A stretch of 9,276 nucleotides of DNA from Tectiglobus sp039183375 (GTDB taxonomy: Bacteria; Pseudomonadota; Alphaproteobacteria; Rhizobiales; Hyphomicrobiaceae), in assembly GCA_039183375.1 (NCBI GenBank), contig JBCDBQ010000263.1:1-9276 (forward strand), read 5' to 3'. Shown here piece by piece: positions 1-7,089 of the stretch (the first letter of the stretch is position 1; every line of letters starts with the position of its first letter). The translations under genes were made by a program, and so were the position numbers. A model generated the notes under the pieces. It was not told where the DNA came from. It saw nothing but the letters and a program-made list of their open reading frames with translations, and searched no databases.

Positions 1-284
1 CCGAAGTCAGTGTTGGCCTCGGTGCTGGGACTAAATCCGGGGACAGTATTAGCGATAATGTCGGCAACCGACGTCGTCGTGGACGTCTGTTTCTCGATCT
101 GCTCTCTGGTCACCACGGTCACGGAACGTGTCGACTCTGTAACGGGTGTTTCAACTCGATTGTCCGATTCGATGACGATGCCCTGCAATGTAATCGCGTC
201 ACCACCGGCGGATTGGGCATAGGCAGGCCCCACCATCAGAACTGACGCTACTAGTACATATAATCTCGACGGTGACTTTGACAC
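1..284 (-). CDS. TonB-dependent outer-membrane receptor, N-terminal part (cut by window edge)
   Basis: This is the first 94 residues of a TonB-dependent receptor, an outer-membrane channel that imports an iron chelate or similar ligand using TonB energy. The start is a GTG at 284-282, chosen because AGGGGAG lies eight bases upstream and no ATG in frame precedes it. Residues 1-23 form a signal peptide: basic MSKSPSRLY, then a hydrophobic stretch ending AYA, with cleavage before QSAGGD. Residues 32-39 (TLQGIVIE) look like the TonB box. Residues 48-94 begin the plug domain, with TESTRSVTVVTREQIEKQ, then DIIANTVPGFSPSTEANTDF. The plug is of a common siderophore-receptor type, but the ligand cannot be told from this fragment. 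It lies downstream of the complete receptor gene on the same strand with about 250 bases between, so it probably has its own promoter. The receptor call is firm; the start is likely. Confidence 0.85.
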   Translation of the reverse strand, partial: MSKSPSRLYVLVASVLMVGPAYAQSAGGDAITLQGIVIESDNRVETPVTESTRSVTVVTREQIEKQTSTTTSVADIIANTVPGFSPSTEANTDF

Positions 285-534
285 GCAACACGCTCCCCTA
301 CGCGATACACACTGAGCGTTGTGGCTGGCTGGGGCATCTAGTGAACAAGTGCCGTGGGCTGGCTATTTACGCCGACTAACCCGAGGAATGAGAACTCGGT
401 TCAAGTACAAGTGAGTGATCGCTACCAGTTGTCGAAATGTTTGGTCAACAATAAGATACTTCAAACTTGCTGCCATGTTGCGAACTCGCCACATTTTCAG
501 CCGACGTCGCTTGCTTCATTCGAGACGAGAGGTC

Positions 535-2763
535 CTACCACTTGGTTGTCACTTTGACTTGGGCACGACGAGCCTCACCGTAGGAGCACGACAATGCTGT
601 CTGACATGCGGCGACATAGCGCTTATCAAATAGGTTGCTGACGTTGAATTGCACGCCCCAGTTTTCCTGATTGTAACCAAGTTTTAGGTCAACCAGAGTG
701 ACTTCCGGCACCTCCAGCGTGTTTTCCGCATCGGCGAAGGATTTACCTCTGTGACGCACACCCGCCCCAATTGAGATTCCATCCAGCACCGTTGTTTCGT
801 CGAATTCATAGTTGACGAAAGCGGATGCCTGGAACTCAGGGACAATTGTCGGGCGTTTACCAACCAGTGCCGCGTTTGAGTCCTTCGTTATCTCCAAATC
901 AAATCCAGTTACGGCAGCTGTGAACCAGAGATTCCGCATCACTTGTGCCTTGCCTTCAAATTCAACGCCACGCGAATTGACCTCGCCACGTTGAACTTGT
1001 GCAAAGATATTCGTCGGGTCGGTCACCGGTACATTCTCGCGCGTGGTATCGAAGAATGAGAGAGTGAAAAGCGCATCCATAAACTTGGGGGCGTACTTCA
1101 TGCCAAATTCGAATTGGTGACCGGTCTCCGGTTTGAAAAAATCACCGGCCGCGTCAGTTCCAATGATTGGATTGAAGAAGGTAGCAACACTGGCGTAGGG
1201 CGTTAAACCATTTGCAAACTCATATGCCAATCCCGCCCGGCCGGAGGCCTCGCGAAATTGGTCCTCATTGCTGGTATTTTGTGTTGGTGCAAAGAACGTC
1301 GGACCATTGTCGGCAGTGACCCTTACCCAGTCGTAGCGCCCGTTCACGGTCACAATAAATCCACCGCCAAATCGGAGTTGATCCTGTGCGTAAACTCCGA
1401 CCTGCCTCTGCCTTAAGTCTTGATTCAAGTAACTGACTGGTGACGTCGTTATCAAACCATAGATCGGGTTGACCGGACTGATTGACGGCGTGGTACCAAA
1501 AAGGGCGGATGCTTGGATCTCATCGTTGCGATAGTACTTGGTCTCCACGCCAAACAGCAGCTTGTGAGAGATCCCCGCTGTGACCACGGTTCCTTCCACC
1601 CGGTTGTCGGTCGTGAAGCTTGTGGCGTCAGTATCGTGGCTAAAGTTTATACGAGAAAGCTCATCCGTATTCGTCGTATCGTAACCAAAGGCGAAAAGCT
1701 GCTGCTCCTTGACCGATGCACGCATGAACCGCGCGGAAGAAGTGAAGAGCAGATTTGATGCCGCGATATACTTCGCTTCGTATCCGATGTGACCCTGGCG
1801 TCGATCGTAACGGTCAAGATCGGGTTCGGATGTATTGAACTGACGATCAATAAAGCCGAACGGCGCTGCTGTTACTGAACCAACGTACGGGAGAAAGTCA
1901 CCACCCCCGTGCCGCTCATCCAGATGCGTGTAGTTCGTAAGCACAGTAAACAAGAAATTCGAACTCGGCCGAACGGAAATACTAGGTGCTACAAAGCCCC
2001 TGAAGCCATCCTCAAAGTTTGTGTAACCGTCACCCCCCTCTATCTTCGCCGTCAGTCTGTAGGCCGAGAATGCGCTCAAACGATCACCGACGTCGAGACC
2101 CACGTAGGCTGTGCCGTATTCATCGGCACCTGCCTCCAGATGGCGCAAACGACGTCCGGTTGGTCGCTTGCTGATGGCATTGACGATGCCGCCGGGATTG
2201 CTGCCACCGTAAAGCACCGAGGCTGGCCCCTTGAGCACGTCAATGCGACCAAGACTGAATGGATCAATGAAGAAGTCACCGAACGCAAAGGCTTGGACCT
2301 GCAAACCATCAAGATAGTCACCGGTTTGCGTGGCATCGAAGCCGCGGATGTAATACCAATTGGTGTCGCTGTCGGAGCCAAACGGTTGGGCGAAGACGCC
2401 GGCCGTATAACTCAAGGCTTCATCGATCTTTCGCGCACCGCGCGCTGCGATCTCCTCCTGTCCTATAATAGACACCGCTTGAGGAATGAGGCTCGGCGGA
2501 ATGCTCGTCTTTGCACCAATTTCCGAGGCTGGCGCCACCACACCGTTAAACTCGGACGTGCCTGAGCTTGAGCTTTGAGGCGTCGCCTCCGAACTTGATG
2601 TAGTATTCGGCGCCTGCCCCTGAATGATAATGCCGTCAAGCTCAATGCTTTGCTGCGCGAATGCGCGATCAACCGTCACAAATGGTAATGCAATAGTGGC
2701 TACGCTCAGAAGGACAAGTATTAGTCCCGGACGCACGATTTTACGCGGCATACCAAACCTCAT
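535..2763 (-). CDS. TonB-dependent siderophore receptor, FhuA/FoxA-like
   Basis: This is a complete 742-residue outer-membrane receptor, a normal length for ferric-siderophore receptors. Residues 1-36 are a signal peptide (MRFGMPRKIVRPG, hydrophobic core, DRAFA before QQ). A TonB box (IELDGIIIQG) is at about 40-49, followed by a Ser/Thr-rich linker at about 52-70. The plug spans about 85-202 and includes SIIGQEEI, YYIRGFDA, YLDGLQV and VLKGPASVLYGGSNPGGIVN, which are hallmarks of siderophore receptors. The rest is the beta-barrel. It contains SRGVEFEGKA and ends in FNVSNLFDKRYVAAC, a second Cys in SCSYGEA, and an aromatic C-terminal Trp. The paired Cys before YGEARR is typical of the FhuA/FoxA hydroxamate group, so a hydroxamate ligand is an inference. 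The first ATG at 2763 has no clear ribosome binding site. A second ATG at 2751, preceded by TGAGG six bases upstream, may be the real start. The AraC gene upstream is its probable regulator. Confidence 0.93.
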   Translation of the reverse strand: MRFGMPRKIVRPGLILVLLSVATIALPFVTVDRAFAQQSIELDGIIIQGQAPNTTSSSEATPQSSSSGTSEFNGVVAPASEIGAKTSIPPSLIPQAVSIIGQEEIAARGARKIDEALSYTAGVFAQPFGSDSDTNWYYIRGFDATQTGDYLDGLQVQAFAFGDFFIDPFSLGRIDVLKGPASVLYGGSNPGGIVNAISKRPTGRRLRHLEAGADEYGTAYVGLDVGDRLSAFSAYRLTAKIEGGDGYTNFEDGFRGFVAPSISVRPSSNFLFTVLTNYTHLDERHGGGDFLPYVGSVTAAPFGFIDRQFNTSEPDLDRYDRRQGHIGYEAKYIAASNLLFTSSARFMRASVKEQQLFAFGYDTTNTDELSRINFSHDTDATSFTTDNRVEGTVVTAGISHKLLFGVETKYYRNDEIQASALFGTTPSISPVNPIYGLITTSPVSYLNQDLRQRQVGVYAQDQLRFGGGFIVTVNGRYDWVRVTADNGPTFFAPTQNTSNEDQFREASGRAGLAYEFANGLTPYASVATFFNPIIGTDAAGDFFKPETGHQFEFGMKYAPKFMDALFTLSFFDTTRENVPVTDPTNIFAQVQRGEVNSRGVEFEGKAQVMRNLWFTAAVTGFDLEITKDSNAALVGKRPTIVPEFQASAFVNYEFDETTVLDGISIGAGVRHRGKSFADAENTLEVPEVTLVDLKLGYNQENWGVQFNVSNLFDKRYVAACQTALSCSYGEARRAQVKVTTKW

Positions 2764-2855
2764 GATTGGCAGAGTTACTCAACGATACGCCGGTTATAGG
2801 TTTGCTTGCGCCAGCAAGGCTTGAACGATCCACCCGGTTTTGAAGGCTTTCAATT

Positions 2856-2871
2856 TCGCAAAGTCGCAAAT
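2856..2871. promoter_or_regulatory. Tandem 8-base repeat upstream of the siderophore receptor gene
   Basis: TCGCAAAG and TCGCAAAT stand head to tail in the 118-base gap between the AraC gene and the receptor gene, about 95 bases before the receptor start. AraC-family activators usually bind direct repeats upstream of their target promoter, so this is a candidate operator. The 8-base spacing is shorter than the usual one or two helical turns, and the repeat is short enough to be chance. Confidence 0.2.
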
Positions 2872-2911
2872 TTGCTGTGTGTGGCAGGTCAGCGACACCA
2901 TTCACTGTCCA

Positions 2912-3793
2912 TCATTCGGATTTCTTTTTCCTACGCCAAGCCGCAGGTGTGGCACCGACATGAGATTTGAATGCACGGGTCAAATGGGCTTGGTCAGCGT
3001 AACCTGCACGTGCGGCTGCATCCTTTAAAGATATGTCGGTTTCCCGGAGCCAAGACTTCACGTGCTCAAGGCGACGCTCGGCATGCCAGCTGATTACTGA
3101 TGTGCCGGTAGCTTGGCGAAATCGTCGGGCGATCTGGGTTTCCGACGCATCCGCAATCTTAGTTAGTTCGGACAACCGAACCGGCTTGAATACGTTTCGT
3201 TCAACAAATTCGATGATCCGCTGAATGTCATCTTCGCAACGCTTGTCTGCATGAAAACTGCACTTGTCCTTCAGGTTGATCAGGCGAACGAGAATTGCTG
3301 AGAGAAGGCCCTCCCCATAGGCGCTATGGAAGGTGGTTTGGCCAGAACACTCCTCGGCGAGTAAACATGCCAATGAATTGAGCCCTTCATCGTTCTCAAG
3401 AAAGTGCGGACGTGTAAAAAATTCGCGAGGAGGAGCCATGCGCAGCAGTCGCGCGACAGCCAAATCGCTGAGATGGATATCGATATGGCGCAGATGATCG
3501 ATGCAGATTGCACGTCCAACAGCATGAAGCCCAGCTGGAACAAACGTAGCAGCAGCCGGACCTGCGTGCACAAAGCTTCCCCGCGAGGTTTCCAGCTCGA
3601 ATCCGCCGCCTTGAACGCTAAGGGTCAGGAAAATGCGATGGTTCGGCGAGATGTAGTCACCGTAAGCACCAGGCGAGCACGCAACATTCCAGTGGTCGAC
3701 GACTATGCCATCCCAGGCACGCCAATTTGGTCCGTCGACGGCAACGATACCATGGATCTCGCTCTGCATGTTGGGCATGAAACCCATTGACAT
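2912..3793 (-). CDS. AraC-family transcriptional regulator
   Basis: This is a 293-residue DNA-binding regulator with the normal length and layout of the AraC/XylS family. The N-terminal half is a cupin-like sensing region, including FLTLSVQGGGFELETSRG and FVPAGLHAVGRA. The C-terminal 100 residues carry two helix-turn-helix motifs. The first is around 206-227 (LSELTKIADASETQIARRF). The second is around 255-288 (SLKDAAARAGYADQAHLTRA, then FKSHVGATPAAWRR, the family signature). The ATG at 3793 is preferred because AAGGA sits just upstream. A TTG six codons earlier (3811) keeps the frame open but has no visible ribosome binding site. The gene lies immediately upstream of, and codirectional with, the FhuA-like receptor. 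This is the arrangement of PchR-type regulators that activate siderophore uptake when the siderophore is bound. That role is inferred from position. The basic tail RRKKKSE is unremarkable. Confidence 0.9.
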   Translation of the reverse strand: MSMGFMPNMQSEIHGIVAVDGPNWRAWDGIVVDHWNVACSPGAYGDYISPNHRIFLTLSVQGGGFELETSRGSFVHAGPAAATFVPAGLHAVGRAICIDHLRHIDIHLSDLAVARLLRMAPPREFFTRPHFLENDEGLNSLACLLAEECSGQTTFHSAYGEGLLSAILVRLINLKDKCSFHADKRCEDDIQRIIEFVERNVFKPVRLSELTKIADASETQIARRFRQATGTSVISWHAERRLEHVKSWLRETDISLKDAAARAGYADQAHLTRAFKSHVGATPAAWRRKKKSE

Positions 3794-4223
3794 CGCGTCC
3801 TTGTCAGTCAATCGATCACGATCATTCTAGACCAAATTATTCCAGTTATAGGATAAAAGCAATCTTTACAGTAGTTTGTTGGGGTGAGGTTGCTGGAGAA
3901 GACAGGTCTCTCCTATAGAGCTTGGAGCAGAGCTACTCAGCATCGCCAGGATCGTAGTCAATCACAAACGGCTGAACACGAACGAATGTCATGTTTGAGA
4001 AGACCAGTCTAAGGATTGGCAATTAGCGTGCAGTATCGACCCTGCTCCCACCAGCTGCCCGAGTACCCATTAGCGTCATTCACGATGATGTTCCAAATCT
4101 GCTCGAACTCTCACAACCAAGTTGAACCGGCATGACGGCTGCTCAATCAAGGCTATCTGCTTGCTCGACCGTTGCGCGTGTTGCGCTTGTGAGTACCAGT
4201 CCACCGAATGTCACCGCAATGTC
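3794..4223. other. Intergenic region without a supported gene
   Basis: These 430 bases lie between the AraC gene and the methyltransferase gene. On the minus strand at about 3840-3860 the sequence is AT-rich and contains TATAAC and TAATTT, possible -10 elements for the AraC gene, but no matching -35 box is convincing. No open frame here resembles a known protein, and I see no clear terminator hairpin after the methyltransferase. Confidence 0.5.
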
Positions 4224-5003
4224 TCAAGTCAGTCTTTGAAAAACGAGATCAGCGCAATGCACATCTCCCTCTATAGTTTCTTGATCTAGCGCCCCCACAA
4301 GAAAGAAGGATCTCCTTTGTAGGAAACCGATAAGCTCATTGGGTGAATAAGAGCTGTTTTGATGGAACTGCATTTCGACCACGATAATATCGATTTTTTC
4401 TAGCACTCCATCAGAACCAAGCAGCACCTCATACTCGTATCCTTCGGTATCAATCTTCAGTACGCTCGGCCTGGAAATGACGCAATCTCTCAGGCAGCTG
4501 TCTAGGCGACGAACGGGCACCATCACATGTCCGAATTGAAGTTCGCTACCATTGTTTGATTGAGAAACCAGGTGGCCGCTGCCATGCCCGGGGCGAACAA
4601 ACGGCATCCAACCCTCGCTCCTACCGAGTGCTGTTCGATGCAATTGACCGTTCCGGCTTCTTAGAATGGTATTTTCGATTTGGGAGTGGAATGATGCTTC
4701 TGGCTCGAAAAGGTCCAGATAAGCACTGGGAAAGGTGTCGTACAGATCTGGCGTTCCTTCACCAACGCCAACGTCGATGATATGCTTGGCATCTATGAAT
4801 TTGGATAACGGAGCAAAACCTATTCGCTGCGTAACCTTGAGTCCAGCTGGCTCCAAGATATCATTGAGCCACAGACGGAACTTTCGATGCAACCAAGCAA
4901 GTGGATGCGTCTGCAGTTTTGGCTTTCTAGACCGCCAGTCATTCCCATTATCAAACGTAAATTTCTCAGTTCCAGCATAGTTCCGCCGTGGACAAACACT
5001 CAA
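4224..5003 (-). CDS. FkbM-family SAM-dependent methyltransferase
   Basis: This is a 259-residue protein of the FkbM methyltransferase family, which O-methylates sugars or small metabolites. Motif I for S-adenosylmethionine binding is at 75-83 (IIDVGVGEG). The acidic end of strand 2 is at 98-101 (LFEP). The family signature LKIDTEGYEYEVLLG is at 182-196, followed by IIVVEMQF at 206-213. VPVRRLDSCL at 163-171 is also typical. The start is a TTG at 5003, chosen because GGAGG lies seven bases upstream and no other start fits; the frame is open to a stop at 5106-5108. There are no membrane segments, so it is probably cytoplasmic. The substrate is unknown. FkbM enzymes are often found in surface-polysaccharide or natural-product clusters, but no glycosyltransferase or biosynthetic gene lies beside this one. 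A link with the neighbouring siderophore genes is possible but unsupported. The gene looks intact. Confidence 0.88.
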   Translation of the reverse strand: MSVCPRRNYAGTEKFTFDNGNDWRSRKPKLQTHPLAWLHRKFRLWLNDILEPAGLKVTQRIGFAPLSKFIDAKHIIDVGVGEGTPDLYDTFPSAYLDLFEPEASFHSQIENTILRSRNGQLHRTALGRSEGWMPFVRPGHGSGHLVSQSNNGSELQFGHVMVPVRRLDSCLRDCVISRPSVLKIDTEGYEYEVLLGSDGVLEKIDIIVVEMQFHQNSSYSPNELIGFLQRRSFFLVGALDQETIEGDVHCADLVFQRLT

Positions 5004-5119
5004 CGCTACGCCTCCGCGAGTATCAGCTACTCTTTTGCCGAGCGATTGGGATACGTCGACTTTCAGCTTTATGATCTGAGTGTGGTTGCCCCGCGATCCA
5101 CCACGCTACCAGTGTTTAA

Positions 5120-5128
5120 ATCATACCA
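5120..5128 (-). promoter_or_regulatory. Candidate extended -10 promoter for the methyltransferase gene
   Basis: On the minus strand TGGTATGAT matches an extended -10 element (TGnTATAAT type). Transcription would begin near 5113, giving a leader of about 110 bases before the TTG start. No good -35 box stands 17 bases upstream, which extended -10 promoters can tolerate. Confidence 0.3.
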
Positions 5129-5498
5129 GACAATTCCACAACTCCGCGCTGCTACACCCACGCAAAGAACACCGACATGGTGGTTTTGTATGCAGCATGA
5201 ATTCCGAAATTCGACGCTCAATCGGGAGGCACATTAAAGAAGCCTATTCGAGGTCACGGATGACAATTGATTTGTTGGTTAATGCACGACGGCAGTCACG
5301 CAAGTTGGCGAGACAAACGATATTCCAGTCTTGCGCTTCATAGCTGCCGTTTTCTACATCCACTCGTTACTCAGCAGTGCCTCGCAGAGGTCTCGGGTCG
5401 CATGGCTGCGTTTGCCTAAGCCCAATCGGTGTTAAACCCTTGGCTTCTAGGGCACGCTCACCGGCTACGAGCCCGCCGTGAGCACAAAAGGCGGAAAG

Positions 5499-5540
5499 TT
5501 CTGGCCTGAAGTGGTCCAGGAACTGGGGCAAGCTCAATCT
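5499..5540 (+). repeat. Degenerate coding-like repeat, plus-strand copy
   Basis: This segment reads FWPEVVQELGQAQS, inside a short frame that runs from a GTG at 5478 to a TGA at 5559-5561. By hand alignment it matches the inverted segment at 5708-5749 at 29 of 42 positions. Several of the differences are at third codon positions (TTC/TTT, CCT/CCG), which hints at former protein coding. I do not recognise the protein. Confidence 0.4.
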
Positions 5541-5589
5541 CTCCAACTGCTAACCAAATGATGGCACAGTTTTAGGGGGCAGAGACACT

Positions 5590-5613
5590 TGGCGGGGAGT
5601 GAGGGATTCGAAC
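5590..5613 (-). other. tRNA 3'-end fragment (serine-type), candidate attachment site
   Basis: On the minus strand these 24 bases begin GTTCGAATCCCTC and end CCCCGCCA. They match the T loop, the 3' side of the T stem, the 3' side of the acceptor stem, the discriminator G and an encoded CCA. The bases before it (TGTA) cannot pair with CCTC to make a T stem, and no D or anticodon arm is present, so it is not a tRNA gene. Tyrosine-recombinase elements that integrate in tRNA genes leave exactly such a displaced 3' end at their far boundary. The tRNA identity (Ser by discriminator G and general form) is tentative. Confidence 0.55.
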
Positions 5614-5707
5614 TACAGTAGATATTTACTCGAAATCAAGTGACTATCTTTTCACGTTTAAGAAAATGCCCCCTCCAATGCCCCCACGTGATGGTTCTTT
5701 CATCTTT

Positions 5708-5749
5708 GAATTGAACTGCCCACAATTCCTGGGCCACGCTCGGCCAAAA
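5708..5749 (-). repeat. Degenerate coding-like repeat, minus-strand copy
   Basis: This segment reads FWPSVAQELWAVQF and lies within a 61-residue minus-strand frame from an ATG at 5821 to a TGA at 5636. That frame continues KDERTITWGHWRGHFLKREK. It is the inverted counterpart of the copy at 5499-5540, and the two lie on either side of the tRNA-end fragment. The function is unknown. It may be the tail of a decayed gene. Confidence 0.4.
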
Positions 5750-6389
5750 TCCCGCCATTGCTTCGACAACGGCCGCAGCTGCCTTATCGAACGAGGCTGC
5801 GGCAGGCAGCCAGCGCGGCATGCTCTCGGACGCAAGTCATGACGCTCCGCCGGTTTCGATCCTGGCGGTTTGCCGCTAGCGCTCGCCGACGCTCTAGCAC
5901 GTTCCACCCAACAACCGACCTACAGATTAGCAAACTGCTTTCGTGGCACTGGTGAATCATGGCGCTATAGTGGGCCGGGTGGCGTGACGACATTGCTGAC
6001 GGACTATAGACCTGCATGACGTCCCCTCGGAAGCGGTCTGACCTGCGTTCCTTGACGTATGCTTGTATCCCATTGCCAATGAGATTCTTGGAAAACTCAA
6101 TTACAAGGCGTGTGGAGCGTTCACGGCAAGCCTCCTGCAGGTTGCTCGTTGGCTCGTCGGACTCAGCGATCTGCTTCAGTTAGTCGTCATAGGTTATCAG
6201 CGGACACAAAGGATAAGCACAGCCTTGGTAGGACGGACAATGTGTTGACAGTCTACGGTCCCTGGAGGATTGGCGCCCGAGTTGATCGCCGTGAAGCTCT
6301 GCCAAGCAGTCTGTTATAGAAAACCAACAATTCGCAGGAAATACAGCAAGCTGTCGGGGCGCCGCATGTTTACGACTCAGTTATGCGCT

Positions 6390-6409
6390 GGTGTGACCTA
6401 AAAGACACC
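6390..6409. promoter_or_regulatory. Short inverted repeat GGTGT-N10-ACACC upstream of the sigma gene
   Basis: GGTGTGACCTAAAAGACACC has five-base arms in perfect inverse order, about 130 bases before the sigma start. Related GGTGTC or GACACC words recur in the gap before the STN receptor gene (8269, 8434 and 8509). It could be a regulator site, but the arms are short. Confidence 0.2.
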
Positions 6410-6442
6410 GATCGCGCAGGATATTGTTCACCACAGACATCT

Positions 6443-6462
6443 ACAATATAAATTTAGATTGT
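6443..6462. promoter_or_regulatory. AT-rich palindrome, candidate iron-regulator operator before the sigma gene
   Basis: ACAATATAAATTTAGATTGT pairs with itself at nine of ten positions around a central AAATTT. It ends 79 bases before the sigma start, where an operator overlapping the promoter would be expected. FecI-type sigma genes are usually repressed by an iron sensor (Fur, RirA or Irr in alphaproteobacteria). The sequence does not clearly match any one of their consensus boxes, so only the palindrome is observed and the role is inferred. Confidence 0.35.
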
Positions 6463-6541
6463 TCTGTTGAGCGAGGCAGTGCTTTAGGGTCGATTTACGG
6501 GTCGACAGGCCGAGCTAGTAGAGTGGTGATGCCGAGGTCCG

Positions 6542-7075
6542 ATGCCTGCCATTAATGCGCTAGAAACCGAGCAGATCTACGGCAAGCACCGCGACGATTT
6601 GGTGAGGCTGGCAACGACCATTGTTGGCTGCCCTGTGCTCGCGGAAGATGTCGTACACGAGGCCTTCCTGCAGTACGCCAAGAAAAGCAAAGACGATAGC
6701 GTCGAGTCGGCGTTCGCCTACCTATTTGGAATGGTACGTCATTTGTCGATCGATTTGGTGCGGCGCGAGGTACGGGAGCGCCGCACCTTCACTCCATTCG
6801 ATAACCACGCAAACCTCGATATTATTGAAGACAGGCAGCCAAGCCCGGAGCTCCTCGCTGTTCAGCGGGACGAACAACGAGCGTTCAATGAAGCAATCGA
6901 AGAACTGCCACATCTCATGCGCCGAGCGGTCCGCTCTCATTTGATTGATGGCATGAAGATTCGACAAATAGCGGAACGCTTGGACATCTCTGTCGGTCAG
7001 GCGCACGGCCTTGTAAGGGACGGTGTCCAGCTCTGCGAACGCCGCCTCCGCAAAATGAACTCAGGATCATCATGA
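6542..7075 (+). CDS. ECF-family RNA polymerase sigma factor, FecI-like
   Basis: This is a 177-residue ECF sigma factor, normal for the iron-related FecI group. Region 2 spans about 12-78. It contains LVRLATTIVGCPVLAEDVVH (core binding and -10 recognition), then AFAYLFGMVRHLSIDLVRRE. Region 4 spans about 112-170: FNEAIEELPHLMRRAV, then the helix-turn-helix MKIRQIAERLDISVGQAHGL for -35 recognition. It would direct RNA polymerase to the promoter of the receptor gene downstream. The ATG at 6542 follows GAGG by four bases. The gene is followed by a FecR-type regulator, and its TGA overlaps an ATG (ATGA at 7072-7075). It is probably iron-controlled through sites in the upstream region. It could equally belong to a heme- or siderophore-responsive system, because the signal depends on the receptor. 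Confidence 0.93.
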   Translation: MPAINALETEQIYGKHRDDLVRLATTIVGCPVLAEDVVHEAFLQYAKKSKDDSVESAFAYLFGMVRHLSIDLVRREVRERRTFTPFDNHANLDIIEDRQPSPELLAVQRDEQRAFNEAIEELPHLMRRAVRSHLIDGMKIRQIAERLDISVGQAHGLVRDGVQLCERRLRKMNSGSS

Positions 7076-7089
7076 GCTTGAAAGTTTGA
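7072..7089 (+). other. Five-codon frame overlapping the sigma stop, in frame with fecR
   Basis: ATGAGCTTGAAAGTTTGA encodes MSLKV and stops. Its ATG overlaps the sigma stop in the classic ATGA coupling form, and AGGA lies five bases upstream. It is in the same frame as the FecR gene, and the TGA at 7087-7089 is the only stop between it and the FecR candidate starts at 7102 and 7180. It may be the remains of the original fecR start or a coupling mini-frame. Confidence 0.4.

Larger units (their letters stand above)
5004..6541. other. Gene-poor 1.5 kb region, probably decayed accessory DNA
   Basis: No open frame here can be assigned to a protein family. It contains the tRNA-end fragment, two related coding-like segments and the palindrome before the sigma gene, listed separately. 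Two more stretches have weak coding character. One is a 48-residue plus-strand frame at 5197-5343 beginning MNSEIRRSIGRHIKEAY. The other is a stop-free minus-strand frame from 6177 down to about 5784, containing EACRERSTRLVIEFSKNL, which lacks a start codon and is preceded by a stop. Both could be remnants or chance. No transposase, integrase or terminal inverted repeats were seen. Confidence 0.5.

Noticed and set aside
354..633. Two short plus-strand frames left of the siderophore receptor
   Set aside because: They overlap the receptor's 3' end or the regulatory gap, lack ribosome binding sites and resemble nothing.
1909..2565. 218-residue plus-strand open frame
   Set aside because: It lies entirely antisense to the siderophore receptor, whose signature motifs are on the other strand. 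It has no recognisable domain and is a shadow frame.
5561..5581. Sigma-54 promoter (TGGCAC) or nod box in the gene-poor region
   Set aside because: TGGCAC is present but the required TTGC-type element at the correct spacing is missing, and no nod-box pattern was found.
5590..5613. Complete tRNA gene
   Set aside because: Only the T loop to CCA end is present. The bases before it cannot form a T stem, and there is no anticodon or D arm.
5004..6541. Insertion sequence or integrase gene next to the tRNA fragment
   Set aside because: No transposase or recombinase motif, terminal inverted repeats or target duplication could be found in any frame.
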